From Chara braunii (lineage: Eukaryota; Streptophyta; Charophyceae; Charales; Characeae): a stretch of DNA of 40,953 bases. Made by a program: the position numbers and the translations under genes. Location of the stretch: positions 59,045 to 99,997 of the forward strand of contig BFEA01000300.1 of assembly GCA_003427395.1 (NCBI GenBank), given 5' to 3'. Numbering within the stretch: the first letter of the stretch is position 1; each line of letters begins with the position of its first letter. Below the pieces are notes generated by a model. It had not been told where the DNA came from. It was given only the letters and a program-made list of their open reading frames with translations, and ran no database searches. Below, piece by piece: positions 1-9,260 of the stretch.

Positions 1-77
1 GAAGAAGGAAGAGGCGAGGTGGAGAGAAGGAAGGAGAAGGTGGCGACGAAGGTGAAGCCGACCGCCATAGCCGGGAA

Positions 78-210
78 GTTGACCGGAGGCGTTGACCAGG
101 GTTGACTGGCGTTGACTGGAGTTGACCGGGGGTTGACTGCAGCGTTGACCGAGCATTGACCGAGCGTTGATTGAGCGTTGACCAAGGCGTTGACCAAGAT
201 TTTGACCAAG
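78..210 (+). repeat. Degenerate GTTGACC array
   Basis: A run of about twelve GTTGAC-type words (GTTGACC, GTTGACT, one GTTGATT), spaced mostly 8-14 bases apart, lies in the gypsy leader. Eleven match TTGAC[C/T], the core bound by WRKY factors in plants. It may be a minisatellite, a promoter element, or both. A TATA-like TATAAT follows at 221. Confidence 0.7.
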
Positions 211-805
211 CTGGAGCCGGTATAATCTCGCCAAGCCTTCAGCCTATCCCTCGCCTTATGGGTGTGCACACACCCTGTGGTACTTGCTGAGTCAAGTTTG
301 TCTGTCTCTTCTTTCTGCATCGAGTCTCTTCTGTCTAGGTGTAGGAACTCTGTGGATGAAGGATAGGGCCTTGTTGACCAAACCCCTGCCGGACTAAGTA
401 GGGCTAAAGACTGTGCCTGACGACTCGCCTCTCCCGGAGGCCTAACCCTCCCAAGGACTGGTACAGACCGGCGGGCTGCTCAGTGTGGCACGGTAGGCCC
501 AAAAGGCTGAGTTGTGGGCTGCGCAACAGGCAGTCTAACTGTTGAGAGACCTGCTGATCGCGTCGTCCTCTTTGCAACGTTAAATAATTCCTGAGGAGTT
601 ACGGGGGATCTCCTTAAATGCCTCCTGATCAGCAACAGGTCTAGTAGTGACAGCCTTAGAATAGGTCTAGGCTAGAGACCCTAGTTGACAGGATCCCTGT
701 CCGGATTCTGTGAGTCTTTAGATTGAGTCAGTCAGATTGTCAGTCAAGGGTTAGGGTCTAAGTGGTGAGGTTTGAAACCGCTAGTCCGGTTGTGCACTAA
801 TCACC
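211..805 (+). other. Untranslated leader or LTR remnant of gypsy relic 1
   Basis: No reading frame of note occurs between the TTGAC array and the gag start at 806. A TATA-like word is at 221 and a short GGGTGT/ACACCC hairpin near 260. This may be the LTR and 5' leader, but no LTR border or primer binding site could be fixed. Confidence 0.35.
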
Positions 806-2726
806 ATGGTTGACACCCGTAGTGGGAAGAGCACTAGCCCCTATACCCAGACTCAACAAGAGCAGATGGCTGCCTGAGGGTCCAGCGTTTTACAAATGTT
901 GGACCCCCTGGCTGTACATAGACCTAGCTTGAGACCAGGTACCTCCAGGCAGGACTGCCTGGAGGTACCTGGTCTCAAGCTGGGTCCATGTACAGCCAGG
1001 GGGTTCAGCGTTTGTAAAACGCTGGACCCTCAGGAACAACAAATTTTGACGAGTTTCGACAAAAAAACTCGGTTTCAATTTCGTTCAAAAAATAAAAGAT
1101 GTCAATTTTGACGAAATGGCAGTTTAAAAGAGAATAAAGAGAGGAAAGAGCTCCTGAAGCAGGCGAAATTGAAAGCAATCGCAGAGGAGCAGGCGACGAA
1201 AATGAAGAAACTCGAGGAGGAGATGGAGGAGAAGAAAAAGGTTGTCGAGGAAGAAGCGGCAGCAGGGAAAGCAGAAGAGAGAAGACGCAGGGAAGAAAAA
1301 AGAGAAAGTAGTGGCACGAAGAATGGGGATGCAGAGATGGAGAAAAAAATCAGTGAGTGGATAGCTAATTTATCGTTGGGGGAAGACGAGGAGGCACAGT
1401 TGTATGTGCCACAGGAGGAGAAGGAGGTGTTTGCCAGGGCACTACCAACAATTGAGGACCCCTGGAACAACGAGAGGCAGAGGAGGAGAAGAAGTTGGAG
1501 TGGAAGCTGAGGATGAAGAGGGAAAAGAAGAGAAGAAGGGAGGAAGTTAACCGGTTGACCACAAAGGTGGAAAAGGTGAGAGCCTGTAGACAGGAGATGC
1601 AGGCGCTGGCAGATGTTTCTGCCAAAATGGATAAGATGTTGGAGTACCTGGAGGTGTTGAGTGAGGCCTTGCTGGCGGAACGCCAAGCCAACTGGGGTCA
1701 CGATGTGGCCCTGAGCGCTATGCGGTCAGGGTTTCGAGAGTTTGCGCGCGACGTGGTTACCCACGTTGGGGGCAAAGTCAGGCGATTAAGAGAGAACTTG
1801 GGGAAGTTTTGTGAAGGGGCCATCGAGAGTGCCAAAGCAGTAACCATCGTTGAGAGCGAGGCCAGACCCCGCAAGAACCCCGTTAAACTTAAATTCCCAG
1901 ACGCATATGGCGGGAAGAAGGAGAAAAATTTTGATAATTGGGAGGCTAGCGTTAACACCTACGTGTACTTCCAACATATTCTGACTGAGGAGCAAGTCCT
2001 CATAGCCTTCCAGGCCCTCAAGGATGAAACGACCAATTTTGCCAGGTCCCTTGCGTGCGCAGCCGGTTATAAAAACAACCTGGTTGCATATTCCAAGATC
2101 AACCCCCTTCCTCAGTTCTTCAAACTCTTGCGAGAAAGTTTTGCTGACCCAACGAGAGGCGTGAGAGCCTCTGACAAGTTACAGACCATCCACTCACGAC
2201 AGTGGAGGGGTGCACGAGCACTTAAAGCTGTCATGGACGACTTGGTAGCCGTCCCAGACCATGGGGTCACTGAGGCCCAACTGGTCCAATTATTCTATCG
2301 TGCCATGCGAGAGCCCCTGCGTGGGCATTTCTTTGATAAGTCTCAACAGGCCGGCATCACATTTGATGTGTTGTGTAGAGAGGTGGTCCTGTTTGAGTCA
2401 AAATCCATGCCAGTATGGGGGTTGGCGGACAAGGGAACCGCCAAGTGGGAGGTAGGGGTCAAGGTCCCCCGCTGAATCGTCAGGGTTATAGTCGGTCCCC
2501 GCAGCGGCGAGGTGGAAAGTCACCTCAACAGACAGGAGGATGGCACCCAGGCTTGCCACAAGGCAGGCCATGGGAAGATTTGGCTTTGGACCAGCGTATA
2601 TGGCAGGAACGCGTGAACCTGGATCAGTGCGTGTTTTGTGGTGACCCGACCCATGTTATCAAATTTTGTTCTAAGTATAGACAGGCCCGATGGGCTGCCC
2701 AACAGTCAAAAGGCAGCCGCCAGTAA
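806..2726 (+). pseudogene. Gag polyprotein of gypsy relic 1, frameshifted
   Basis: Structural gag protein that would package element RNA in cytoplasmic particles. The ATG at 806 begins a Ser/Thr-rich tag of 23 residues that stops at 875-877, inside an inserted foldback. Coding resumes near 1127 with a Lys/Glu coiled coil, shifts frame near 1490, runs through the gag core to 2475 (a Trp-centred motif with NWEASVNTYV near residue 145 of that frame), and shifts again to a Gly/Arg/Gln-rich tail. That tail carries a CCHC zinc knuckle, C-x2-C-x4-H-x4-C, at 2628-2669 and ends at 2726. The family is assigned from core plus knuckle. At least two frameshifts and one insertion make it non-functional as read. 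Confidence 0.8.
873..1034. repeat. Near-perfect 80-bp foldback (inverted repeat, 2-base loop)
   Basis: Arms 873-952 and 955-1034 are reverse complements with five mismatches in 80 and a 2-base centre at 953-954. All five are transitions, and in plus-strand RNA four become G-U pairs. The element interrupts gag just after codon 22. A 5-bp direct repeat ATGGC occurs at 866-870 and 1116-1120 and could be a target duplication around a ~245-bp insert, though five bases is weak evidence. Confidence 0.85.
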
Positions 2727-3496
2727 GGGTCGCAACTGCCCCTACTTTAAGGCCATGTGGGGAAGTGAGCGCGCGCGAACAGGTAACTCCCACACCACAT
2801 GAGCCTATGGCAGAGGTTGCAGGTCAGTGCCTAGCTAGCTGTCCAGAGACTGCTTGTGTTAGCATCTCTTTAGGCACTTCCCTCACAGGCGTGGCAGAAG
2901 AGTTGAAGGAGAGGATGCCAGTCTGGGCCAAAATGAAGAAGGAAAGTAAGGGACAACTAATTTTAGTTGATGTAGAAGTTTTCAGGAGTAGAGTAGGGGC
3001 CCTTATAGATTCAGGGGCTACCCGTAGTTATATTAGCCGTAGAGCGCTGAAGAAGCTGAGGCTAGGATTGAAAGTTCAAACATTGGCAGACCCCATAGTC
3101 AGTGTCCTCGCAGACAACCGCACGATGCGTGTTGAGGACTACGTAGAGGGAGTTCAGGCATATTTTCGCCTAGAGAAAGATGGGAAGGTGGAAAAAGTTC
3201 TCCATTCCCTAACTCTCCTCGTGCAGGACGACCTCCCTTTTGACATAGTGTTAGGAATGGATTGCAGAGAGGCAGCAGGGGCCACACTCCACTTGAGAGA
3301 GCGTGAGTGTGGGCTCCCTAGTCCGTCAGGCGAGGTTAAGACTGCCCGCCTGTTTCATGTGTCAGGTGTAGACAACACTCTGGCACATTGCTGTCTCAGT
3401 GCTCCCGCTGTCGGAGGGCGCGGTATCCCGGCCCTCCTCTGTGTGCCAAGTCCCTACCTGGTGCTGGTCCCTCGCTTTGTTGTTGTGGCTTGTTAA
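2690..3496 (+). CDS. Retropepsin-like aspartic protease of gypsy relic 1
   Basis: Pepsin-like half-protease that would process the element polyprotein as a dimer. The catalytic motif DSGAT is encoded at 3008-3022, and a later IVLGMD stretch near 3245 fits the second conserved strand pair of retropepsins (DSGA then ILG). The 268-residue frame overlaps the end of gag (stop at 2726) in another frame, as in elements that use frameshifting, although here the gag itself is damaged. The ATG at 2690 is only the first Met in this open frame, so the true product may begin by fusion. The last ~60 residues have no recognisable domain, and no reverse transcriptase follows. Confidence 0.75.
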   Translation: MGCPTVKRQPPVRVATAPTLRPCGEVSAREQVTPTPHEPMAEVAGQCLASCPETACVSISLGTSLTGVAEELKERMPVWAKMKKESKGQLILVDVEVFRSRVGALIDSGATRSYISRRALKKLRLGLKVQTLADPIVSVLADNRTMRVEDYVEGVQAYFRLEKDGKVEKVLHSLTLLVQDDLPFDIVLGMDCREAAGATLHLRERECGLPSPSGEVKTARLFHVSGVDNTLAHCCLSAPAVGGRGIPALLCVPSPYLVLVPRFVVVAC

Positions 3497-4277
3497 ACTA
3501 TTATCGAACCTGTTACTGTACTGAGATATCCAAGTGGTGCCTCGGTTTGGACCAACCCTGTTTTAGCACTCGCCCTCGGCAAAAGGGGTGCACCACAGGG
3601 CTTCCGTTGGTCCACGCAGGCTCGGCGCCCTGCTGTACAGCAGAGCACTACCAGCCTGTGGCCGTGTGGCCGTGGTAGCCGCAGGTCTCGCCCTGGGACG
3701 CGAAGGCGAAGGGGCTGGAGCGGTCTTTTCAACTGCGCACCAAGTGCCTTATAGCCAAGTTATGGGTTAGGTGTGAAGTAGTTGTCAGGGGAAAGGAAAA
3801 GCAAAACGCAAAATATAAACTCGTTTTTTTTTTGTATGGGGAAAATCCAGTGGCCTCAGGTCAGTGTGATGCTATGATTTCCATTTCAAATTTTGAATTG
3901 CCATTTTCTGCCTGATTGTTTTGTCGCTTCATAGGGAAAGCCGCCGATTCAGGTTTCGGACTGCAACTGTCGTCTCATGGTCTGGGTTTTGCCGACCCCT
4001 CGTAAATTGCCTATACCAGACCTGTTTGTCCAAGCCGCGCGGACCCTGGTGGCTAGGTCAAGAGGCAGATACAGTGAGAACTAAAAAGAAAAAGAAAATA
4101 GGAAAAGAAAGAAAAGGAATCTCAGACTTGTGTGTGAGCGCGGGGCGCGGTTCACGCAAGGCTGGTGCAAAGAGAGATTTTGGGACGCCACCCTTTCCTT
4201 CCTTTTCCTTTTCCTGTGGTTATTATCATTATTTTATTTTTATTATTATTGTTTAGTTTTCTAATTTTGATTTCTGC
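3497..4277. other. No gene seen
   Basis: Intergenic or element-tail DNA. It contains a perfect 14-bp palindrome CTGCTGTACAGCAG at 3630-3643 and purine-rich then pyrimidine-rich tracts (4080-4120, 4190-4215). No protein family is visible in any frame. Confidence 0.5.
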
Positions 4278-4676
4278 CTGTTGGCCTGTCCTTTCATGGG
4301 AGGCCAACGGTTCGAATTTCGAACCATTTATCTATGGCCTAAGTAGGCCGACCCCACGTATAGTCTGTGGGTGAGCTTCGATCTGGCATCGCGCGGCAGG
4401 ACCTCAAAAGGAGGGCGACCCGTGGCCGCATTGGTAGGAAGCTTATCACCCCTGAATGGGGTCATAAGCCCCCTCCTTACCATCGGAAGCGGGCACCCGA
4501 TAGTGGTAGGCCGGAGGTCTGTTTTGAAAGGGAAAGTGCGGTCGTTGGTATCCCATTATGGGATCTCTATCTTTTTCTCCTTTTGTTCGGACCTCTGTCA
4601 TATTGCACAGTCTAGGGACCGGCATGACGATGGTTCGAGTGCCCTGACTGTGCACGGGCGGTTGAAGTTCCCCGCC
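4278..4676. repeat. Cluster of seven short hairpins
   Basis: Consecutive inverted repeats: 4280-4287/4301-4308 (8 bp), 4309-4325 (palindrome around one base), 4336-4341/4344-4349 (6 bp), 4353-4357/4367-4371, a two-part stem 4441-4452/4458-4469 (ACCCC/GGGGT inside GCTTAT/ATAAGC), 4551-4563 (6 bp around one base), and 4605-4617/4642-4653 (8 bp plus 4 bp). A GGCGG/CCGCC stem closes the run at 4657-4676. The density is far above neighbouring DNA. It may be a structured RNA, a palindromic repeat family or a decayed element. Confidence 0.6.
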
Positions 4677-4790
4677 GGTTTTTATTCAAGATTTATTTAA
4701 ATTTTGTGTTACTTTATTAAATCCAAAAATTCGAGTCACTAGCAGAAAAGTTCTCTTTTAGTACACCAGGGTCGCTCTCACCCGGAGCTC

Positions 4791-4797
4791 TATAAAA
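4791..4797 (+). promoter_or_regulatory. TATA box for the gene starting at 4980
   Basis: TATAAAA lies in a moderately GC-rich context about 190 bases before the ATG at 4980, so a start site near 4820 and a ~155-base 5'UTR are reasonable. The assignment is by position and motif only. Confidence 0.5.
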
Positions 4798-4979
4798 CAT
4801 GTTGCCTCTGGGTCCTGAAGCAAAAAGTGTGTGAGGGGAACGTTATCCCTCCTCGAGTGTGAGTAATGGCATCGTGCTGAAGTCTTAATTCCTGGCACCC
4901 GGGACTCGGCCTGGCTAGGTGCTGCGAGCAGGGATAGTGCGGACTGAGCATTTGAGCTGAACATTGGAAAAGAGTGGCT

Positions 4980-5985
4980 ATGGCACTACATGGCTATAGA
5001 CCCGACTGTTGGCGGCACACGGTGCGCTGGGTTCCAGTGTGGGGTGAAGACCCTCTGATTACGACGGCCCTAAACTATGATGGGGGAGAGGTAGTCCGAC
5101 TGAAGGTCTGCATAGAAGGGGGGAGAGAGGAGGAGATGCGAGGTGCTCAAAGGCTACACGCTGCCATTTCCGAAGCGCGCGATAGGGCGGAGCGGAGGTG
5201 CAGACGAGACGGGGTGACCGTGGGCTTGAGGGTAACGGTCATCTATCACGAGACCGAGTCATCAACTGGGACCGAGACAAGGGAGGAACAACATAACGAG
5301 AGAGACTCACGTGGGGAAAGCGAAATGAGCGAGGCGGACCGAGAGACGAATCTAAGATCCTGGAACAGACCCGAGGAGATCCAAAAGCACCATAGAGCCG
5401 CGGAGCCTGTGGAAAAGGGACCCGAGGCCAGCTCACGGCAGTCGACTCCCAGAGGCCGCGGAACCGGAGGCCGCGGGACCGATGGCCGCGGGACCGATGG
5501 CCGCGGGACCGGAGGAAAACAGAGTAAAGGTAAGAAACGAGTGTGAGGCAAAGAGGAGAGAATCGACACGCGTGGCAAGAGGGCCAGCAACGGAGAGGCT
5601 GAGGCAAGGACGTGGGGCACGCGATACATTGAGCAGGTGTCGTGCGAGAGAGAGAGATATAGAAGGTCAACGTGTGAAAGGGAGGAGAGGAGGTTATTGT
5701 CAGCGCTGCAGGCTATGCACAAGGATGAGGAGTGAGGGCAGTTGGGCATGTGTGCAGACGGCACGTGGCAGGGCCAGGAGAGCTAGAGGGCAGTCAACGA
5801 AGAAGAGGGACGGTGTGTGAGCGGTAACGAGATGAGCTTGCGGAGCACGACTGACGTCAACTGTTTTCCGCACAGGCTTGCACGACGTCTCGTTTAGACC
5901 CCGCAAAACTGAGAGGAGAGAGAGACGCGGCAGTTCGGGAGAGCGAAAGGAGGCCAACGTATTTGGCTACTCTAGAGGGAGATAG
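4980..5985 (+). CDS. Unknown basic protein with GRGT repeat tail (two-exon model)
   Basis: I do not recognise this gene. The ATG at 4980 opens a frame to 5546 as unspliced DNA (188 residues). The N-terminal ~95 residues alternate predicted strands with one long charged helix (strand about 38-45, helix 48-75, strand 79-90). A polar Glu/Arg/Ser linker follows, then four in-frame GRGT[G/D] repeats (residues ~159-178), which resemble RGG-type RNA-binding tails. Just after these lies a strong donor, AAAG/GTAAGA, at 5529/5530. A good acceptor, TTTTCCGCACAG, ends at 5875. Splicing 5530-5875 out keeps the frame and adds about 35 Arg-rich residues, stopping at TAG 5983-5985. The upstream TATA and downstream AATAAA support a real gene. 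Function is unknown; nucleic acid binding is a guess from the tail. Confidence 0.5.
5454..5513 (+). repeat. Four 15-bp coding repeats (GRGTG/GRGTD)
   Basis: Four copies of GGCCGCGGGACCGAT or close variants lie head to tail at 5454, 5469, 5484 and 5499, in frame with the ATG at 4980. A 15-base unit keeps frame, so copy number can change without breaking the protein. Confidence 0.85.
5530..5875 (+). other. Candidate GT-AG intron (346 bp)
   Basis: Donor AAAG/GTAAGA at 5529/5530 and acceptor TTTTCCGCACAG ending at 5875 with a pyrimidine tract. It splits a codon after its first base, and the reading frame continues open downstream. Prediction only. Confidence 0.5.
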
Positions 5986-5996
5986 TTGACGTCAAC
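5852..5996. promoter_or_regulatory. Two CRE-like TGACGTCA sites
   Basis: TGACGTCA occurs at 5852-5859 and again inside the perfect 12-bp palindrome GTTGACGTCAAC at 5985-5996, which touches the predicted stop codon. The word is a classic bZIP site. Two copies within 150 bases are unusual, but a role is not shown. Confidence 0.3.
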
Positions 5997-7202
5997 CACT
6001 ACTCGCACACTCGCATGGTGTGCCTGCACCTGCAGTAATGACGAAAAGATGAGGAAAGAGGGAAACCCGCCGTGACGGCGTGAGAAGTAATCACCAAGAG
6101 AGGCTAGTCTGCGGGGCGTGGTGTAATTTGCTACCTGATCTGCTTGCCGCGCACTGAGTACGGTCCCTCCCTGTCTGGGACTTAGATCAACAGCCTTTTC
6201 ATTGGTGCGTGGACTATAATTACCTGTTAATTAGTACGAGATCAGTGAGAGACCCCCCCCCTCCTGCGTAAACAAAGGGGGGGCTCAACGCATCTACTAT
6301 GATCGATGTATGCATGATCTGTTTTGGCCATGAGCTAGTTGTGGAGGGAGTCGTGAGGGAATAAACAAGAAAAGGGGACCTGAGCAGGGACTCGAGAGTG
6401 CGGGTAACGGAGCGAGCAGAATAAGTCAGAGAGATTCGTGTGTGTAATCTCGTCGTCTACACCAATGGGTCCAAGCAAACGGCAGCCCATGACCGAGCCA
6501 GATGCTCGATGAGACAGACGTCGGGGCTCTATGTCAGAATAGACGCTCAAGTTTTGAGGACGTGTGGAAAAGGATCGAGGGCCGCGAGGCCGACCAGTGG
6601 GAGATGCCTCTCGCTCTCTGGAGGCGACTTCACTTACCTGTTGCCGCATCAACTCTGACGATAGCCTGTTTTGTCGTCTCCATCTAACTTTCAACCTGTA
6701 ATGAGCATTGCTACCGAGGGTCGATGACGCGCTTCTTCATGGTCGGCTTGGCCAAGTCTTCAGATAAGACGCTGACTGTCGCAAAGTAGCCATTTTCCCT
6801 TTCCATTAATTTCAGGTTCTTTCTTAGTTTAATTAATCAGTATGAATAATCGTTGCTATCCAAGCATGCTACGTCGTGACAAAGAATAAGCGGCAAACAG
6901 TGTAAACTGGTGGACAGGGGAGTAGTCCTAACTCATAATAACGGTTCAAAACTTGCGGGCTTGAGAGTAGTCTAACGTACAGGTTACCAATTTGAGTGAC
7001 TGGTGAGATTGAAGAAGTCGAATATTTTTGATATTGGCGTGACTTTACACGTTGTCTATTGGATACATTCTTTCTGTGTTTGAGTGGCCTGTCAGATCAC
7101 GGGGCAACGTCAAAGAGACGTTTAGTTTTCTTCTTGTGTGCCCTGTGCCAAGTTATCGCACCTCTACGACTGTACCTGTGTGGTTGCACCGACTGTTCCA
7201 AG
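5997..7202. other. No clear gene; candidate poly(A) signal
   Basis: AATAAA at 6360-6365 could end the upstream transcript. A C9 tract (6253-6261) and G7 tract (6277-6283) can pair across 15 bases. Short frames around 6440-6690 show no family. The rest shows nothing I can support. Confidence 0.4.
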
Positions 7203-7416
7203 TGATTGTGTCTCGTGATTGCACTGGGTGATGGCAAGGGTGCATGATCGCTTTGCCTGACTGCATTGTGTGACTGCATTGCATGGCTGCATTGCATGAT
7301 CGCTTTGCCTGACTGCATTGTGTGACTGCATTGCATGGCTGCCTTGCATGATCGCATAGTGTGACTGTGTTGCATGACGGTATCTCGTGATTGCACTGAG
7401 TGACAACATGGGTGCA
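7203..7416. repeat. 13-bp minisatellite with 52-bp higher-order units
   Basis: The array is built of 13-base units such as TGACTGCATTGTG, TGACTGCATTGCA, TGGCTGCATTGCA and TGATCGCTTTGCC. Four of these form a 52-base unit beginning at 7245 and 7297 and degenerating after 7349. The edges match each other as well: 7203-7244 resembles 7375-7416 (period 172). As 13 is not a multiple of three, open frames through it in all three minus frames are a by-product. Confidence 0.9.
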
Positions 7417-8557
7417 TGAGAGCGTAGGCTCGCATGTGCTCACTCTGATTGAGTGGTTACCCATGATGGTGTGAGTTCGTTCGCGCCCTGAGAAAAACCA
7501 GGTGCAAGACTACAACCCTGCAGATACATGTGTGTGTGGGCGGATGCTCGGTTGAATGCACTTGTTGGCCTGGCGATTACAGGCAGGTACTTGGTCAAAT
7601 ACCCTAGGCTTATTTCCGCTAATATGTTAAAAGGGAATGTGGAGATGGTTTCTATTGGCTGGTGTTTTGTGACTTGACTCTTGATTAGATGGGGAAAAGA
7701 AAGACAACTCTGAGAAAAATCTTTTATGTTTTTGCTAAGTTCCTACTTGATGGTGACTGAGAACCTACTTAGAAAAGTTGAGGCAAGATTTGACTCGAAG
7801 AAAAGTTGTGTGTATTCCTTGTCACTATTAACGTGGCCTTGATTATAACGTGAAAATGTGTTATGTACACCCCCACTTGCCTTCAACTGACTCTTGAGCA
7901 ATCAGCAGTAGCACGAGCACAGGGAAAACTGTGCACTACACGAACTTGGACGTTTTACGATTGATTTCACAAGAGTTGCCTGCCTGACTCAGCTTGCTAT
8001 TTGGACAGTTAAGTTTTGCCCTCTTGAGTCCAGTTGAAATACTCGGGGTGCCACATAAAGTGGGTTGATTTCGGCGTGCTGGGTCTTTCATCAGGGCAAC
8101 AAAATTGGGAAGGAGTTATTAGAAGAAACAAACAATCGACGTAATCTGGCGCTGGCAGAGCCGGTGTACCCATGTGAACAGTGATCTGGCATACAAGGAT
8201 ACCAGCAGGTATATTCACAGGGGGAGTTACCCCATGCACCTGGTGTCGATCAATAGTTAAGGATAAATATTTCACGACCTTCATTAATCAGTATGATTAT
8301 GATTCCGCCTAGTGTCTGATTTTAGCTTTTGCTTTTCGTAACAGTTACCTCATCGTTTATGGACAATCATACAGGGCGATATTGAGAGCCCCCTTGCTAA
8401 ATTACCTTCTTCCCTCCCCTGTAGTCGCTAAAGGGCCGTACTAACTTGGAGGGCGCTGCTGAAGATAGCCCTTACACTCGGGGGTAGGCAAGTCTTATTT
8501 TTATCTGTGAGTTGACCAGGTCATGGCTTAAATTTCTGAGTGTGACAAAAAGGGATC
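7417..8557. other. No supported gene
   Basis: A 91-residue minus-strand frame (8284-8009) exists but shows no known domain, and nothing marks it as coding. A 14-base word ATTAATCAGTATGA is shared between about 6834 and 8284. I see no RNA gene or mobile-element signature. Confidence 0.4.
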
Positions 8558-8911
8558 ATGAAGGAAGAGGAGGTTCTGATTGTAAAGTGCAGGTCGAATA
8601 GGGATAAGGGAGAAGGATGGGAGGAAGAGGCATACCAGACTATGGAGTCTTTTAGGGAAACTCAACGTGAGCATGCAGTCCAGATGGTGAAAGGAGAAAG
8701 ATACATCGAATATGTAGTTTATTGCTACAGTCACGATGGTAGATTACATAGTACCATCTCCTCGCTAGAGAGCGTGGGACAGGCATTGGTGAAACTTACA
8801 CGAACTCAGCAACGTCTGGTCATCCACTTAATCAGTCATTGTATGGTATTTGAACAGAAGCGGACATTTAATTGCAAGCAACAACTAATTTATTCAGAAA
8901 CAGTAACTTGA
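8558..8911 (+). CDS. Small protein of unknown family, copy A of a tandem pair
   Basis: A 117-residue frame from ATG 8558 to TGA 8909-8911. I recognise no family. Its reality is supported by a diverged paralog at 9261: aligned without gaps from Met1, the two share Cys11, Trp21, Glu38-His39-Ala40, Val44, Ile50-Glu51-Tyr52, and a block at residues 57-76 with GRL and TISS. That is about 24 identities in 76. Predicted layout is strand (6-11), long acidic/polar helix (20-46), strand (48-57), turn, strand. No signal peptide or membrane segment is evident. The last ~40 residues are not matched in the paralog, so the true gene may splice after residue ~77. No promoter or poly(A) signal was assigned. 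Confidence 0.5.
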   Translation: MKEEEVLIVKCRSNRDKGEGWEEEAYQTMESFRETQREHAVQMVKGERYIEYVVYCYSHDGRLHSTISSLESVGQALVKLTRTQQRLVIHLISHCMVFEQKRTFNCKQQLIYSETVT

Positions 8912-8939
8912 GAACAGTTATTTTGAAACGACCTCCAGG

Positions 8940-9110
8940 AACCGTATCTGGAACAGAATTCGAAAGGGGTTCAGGCAATATTCAGATAGTACTCTGATTC
9001 AGTGCCTGAGATAGTTCCCTGTATAGTACTCAGAGCAATATGCAGTGCCCAAAGCAGGATTCAGAGCAGTGTTCTGGACAGTGTTCAGAACAGTGTTCAG
9101 AGGCCACTCA
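8940..9110. repeat. Degenerate CAGTGTTCAGA-type short repeats
   Basis: Words such as TTCAGA, CAGAGCA and CAGTGTTC recur, most clearly at about 9058-9103, where CAGTGTTC appears three times at 12-16-base spacing. This looks like a decayed minisatellite between the two paralogous frames. Confidence 0.5.
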
Positions 9111-9260
9111 GCCATTACTTAATCATTGTATTACTCACTACTCGGCCATCTATGTAGTCGACGTCCAGCAACCAGCAGTAGTTAGAAACAGCACTTCGGA
9201 GCGGTAATCTCAGCAGCAGCAGTTAACTGGTAACCAAACAACGGAAAATCTAGGGGAGAG

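Larger units (their letters stand above)
1..3500 (+). mobile_element. Gypsy-type LTR retrotransposon relic 1 (leader, gag, protease)
   Basis: The stretch holds a non-coding leader (1-805), a broken gag (806-2726) with coiled coil, gag core and CCHC knuckle, and a retropepsin reading frame (2690-3496). Order and motifs fit a Ty3/gypsy element. No reverse transcriptase, RNase H or integrase motifs follow the protease, so the 3' part is missing or was never there. I could not delimit LTRs or a tRNA primer site. The element is degenerate: the gag needs three frames and a foldback sits near its start. Confidence 0.75.

Noticed and set aside
4980-5270. Possible distant kinship of the GRGT-tail protein with the 8558 family
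   Set aside because: Similar strand-helix-strand spacing but only about 8 identities in 57 residues, which chance can give.
5483-5820. Overlapping 112-residue Arg-rich frame with C-x2-C-x2-C
   Set aside because: Lies mostly within the predicted intron and reads the 15-bp repeat in another frame; the cysteines match no zinc motif.
6440-6690. Short frames near 6440 (YTNGSKQTA) and 6502 as a third paralog or an RNase H YTDGS motif
   Set aside because: No colinear match to the 8558/9261 pair, a one-base shift between frames, and no further RNase H residues.
7097-7464. Three overlapping minus-strand frames rich in His/Gln/Cys
   Set aside because: By-products of a 13-bp repeat that stays open in all frames; no coding signal.
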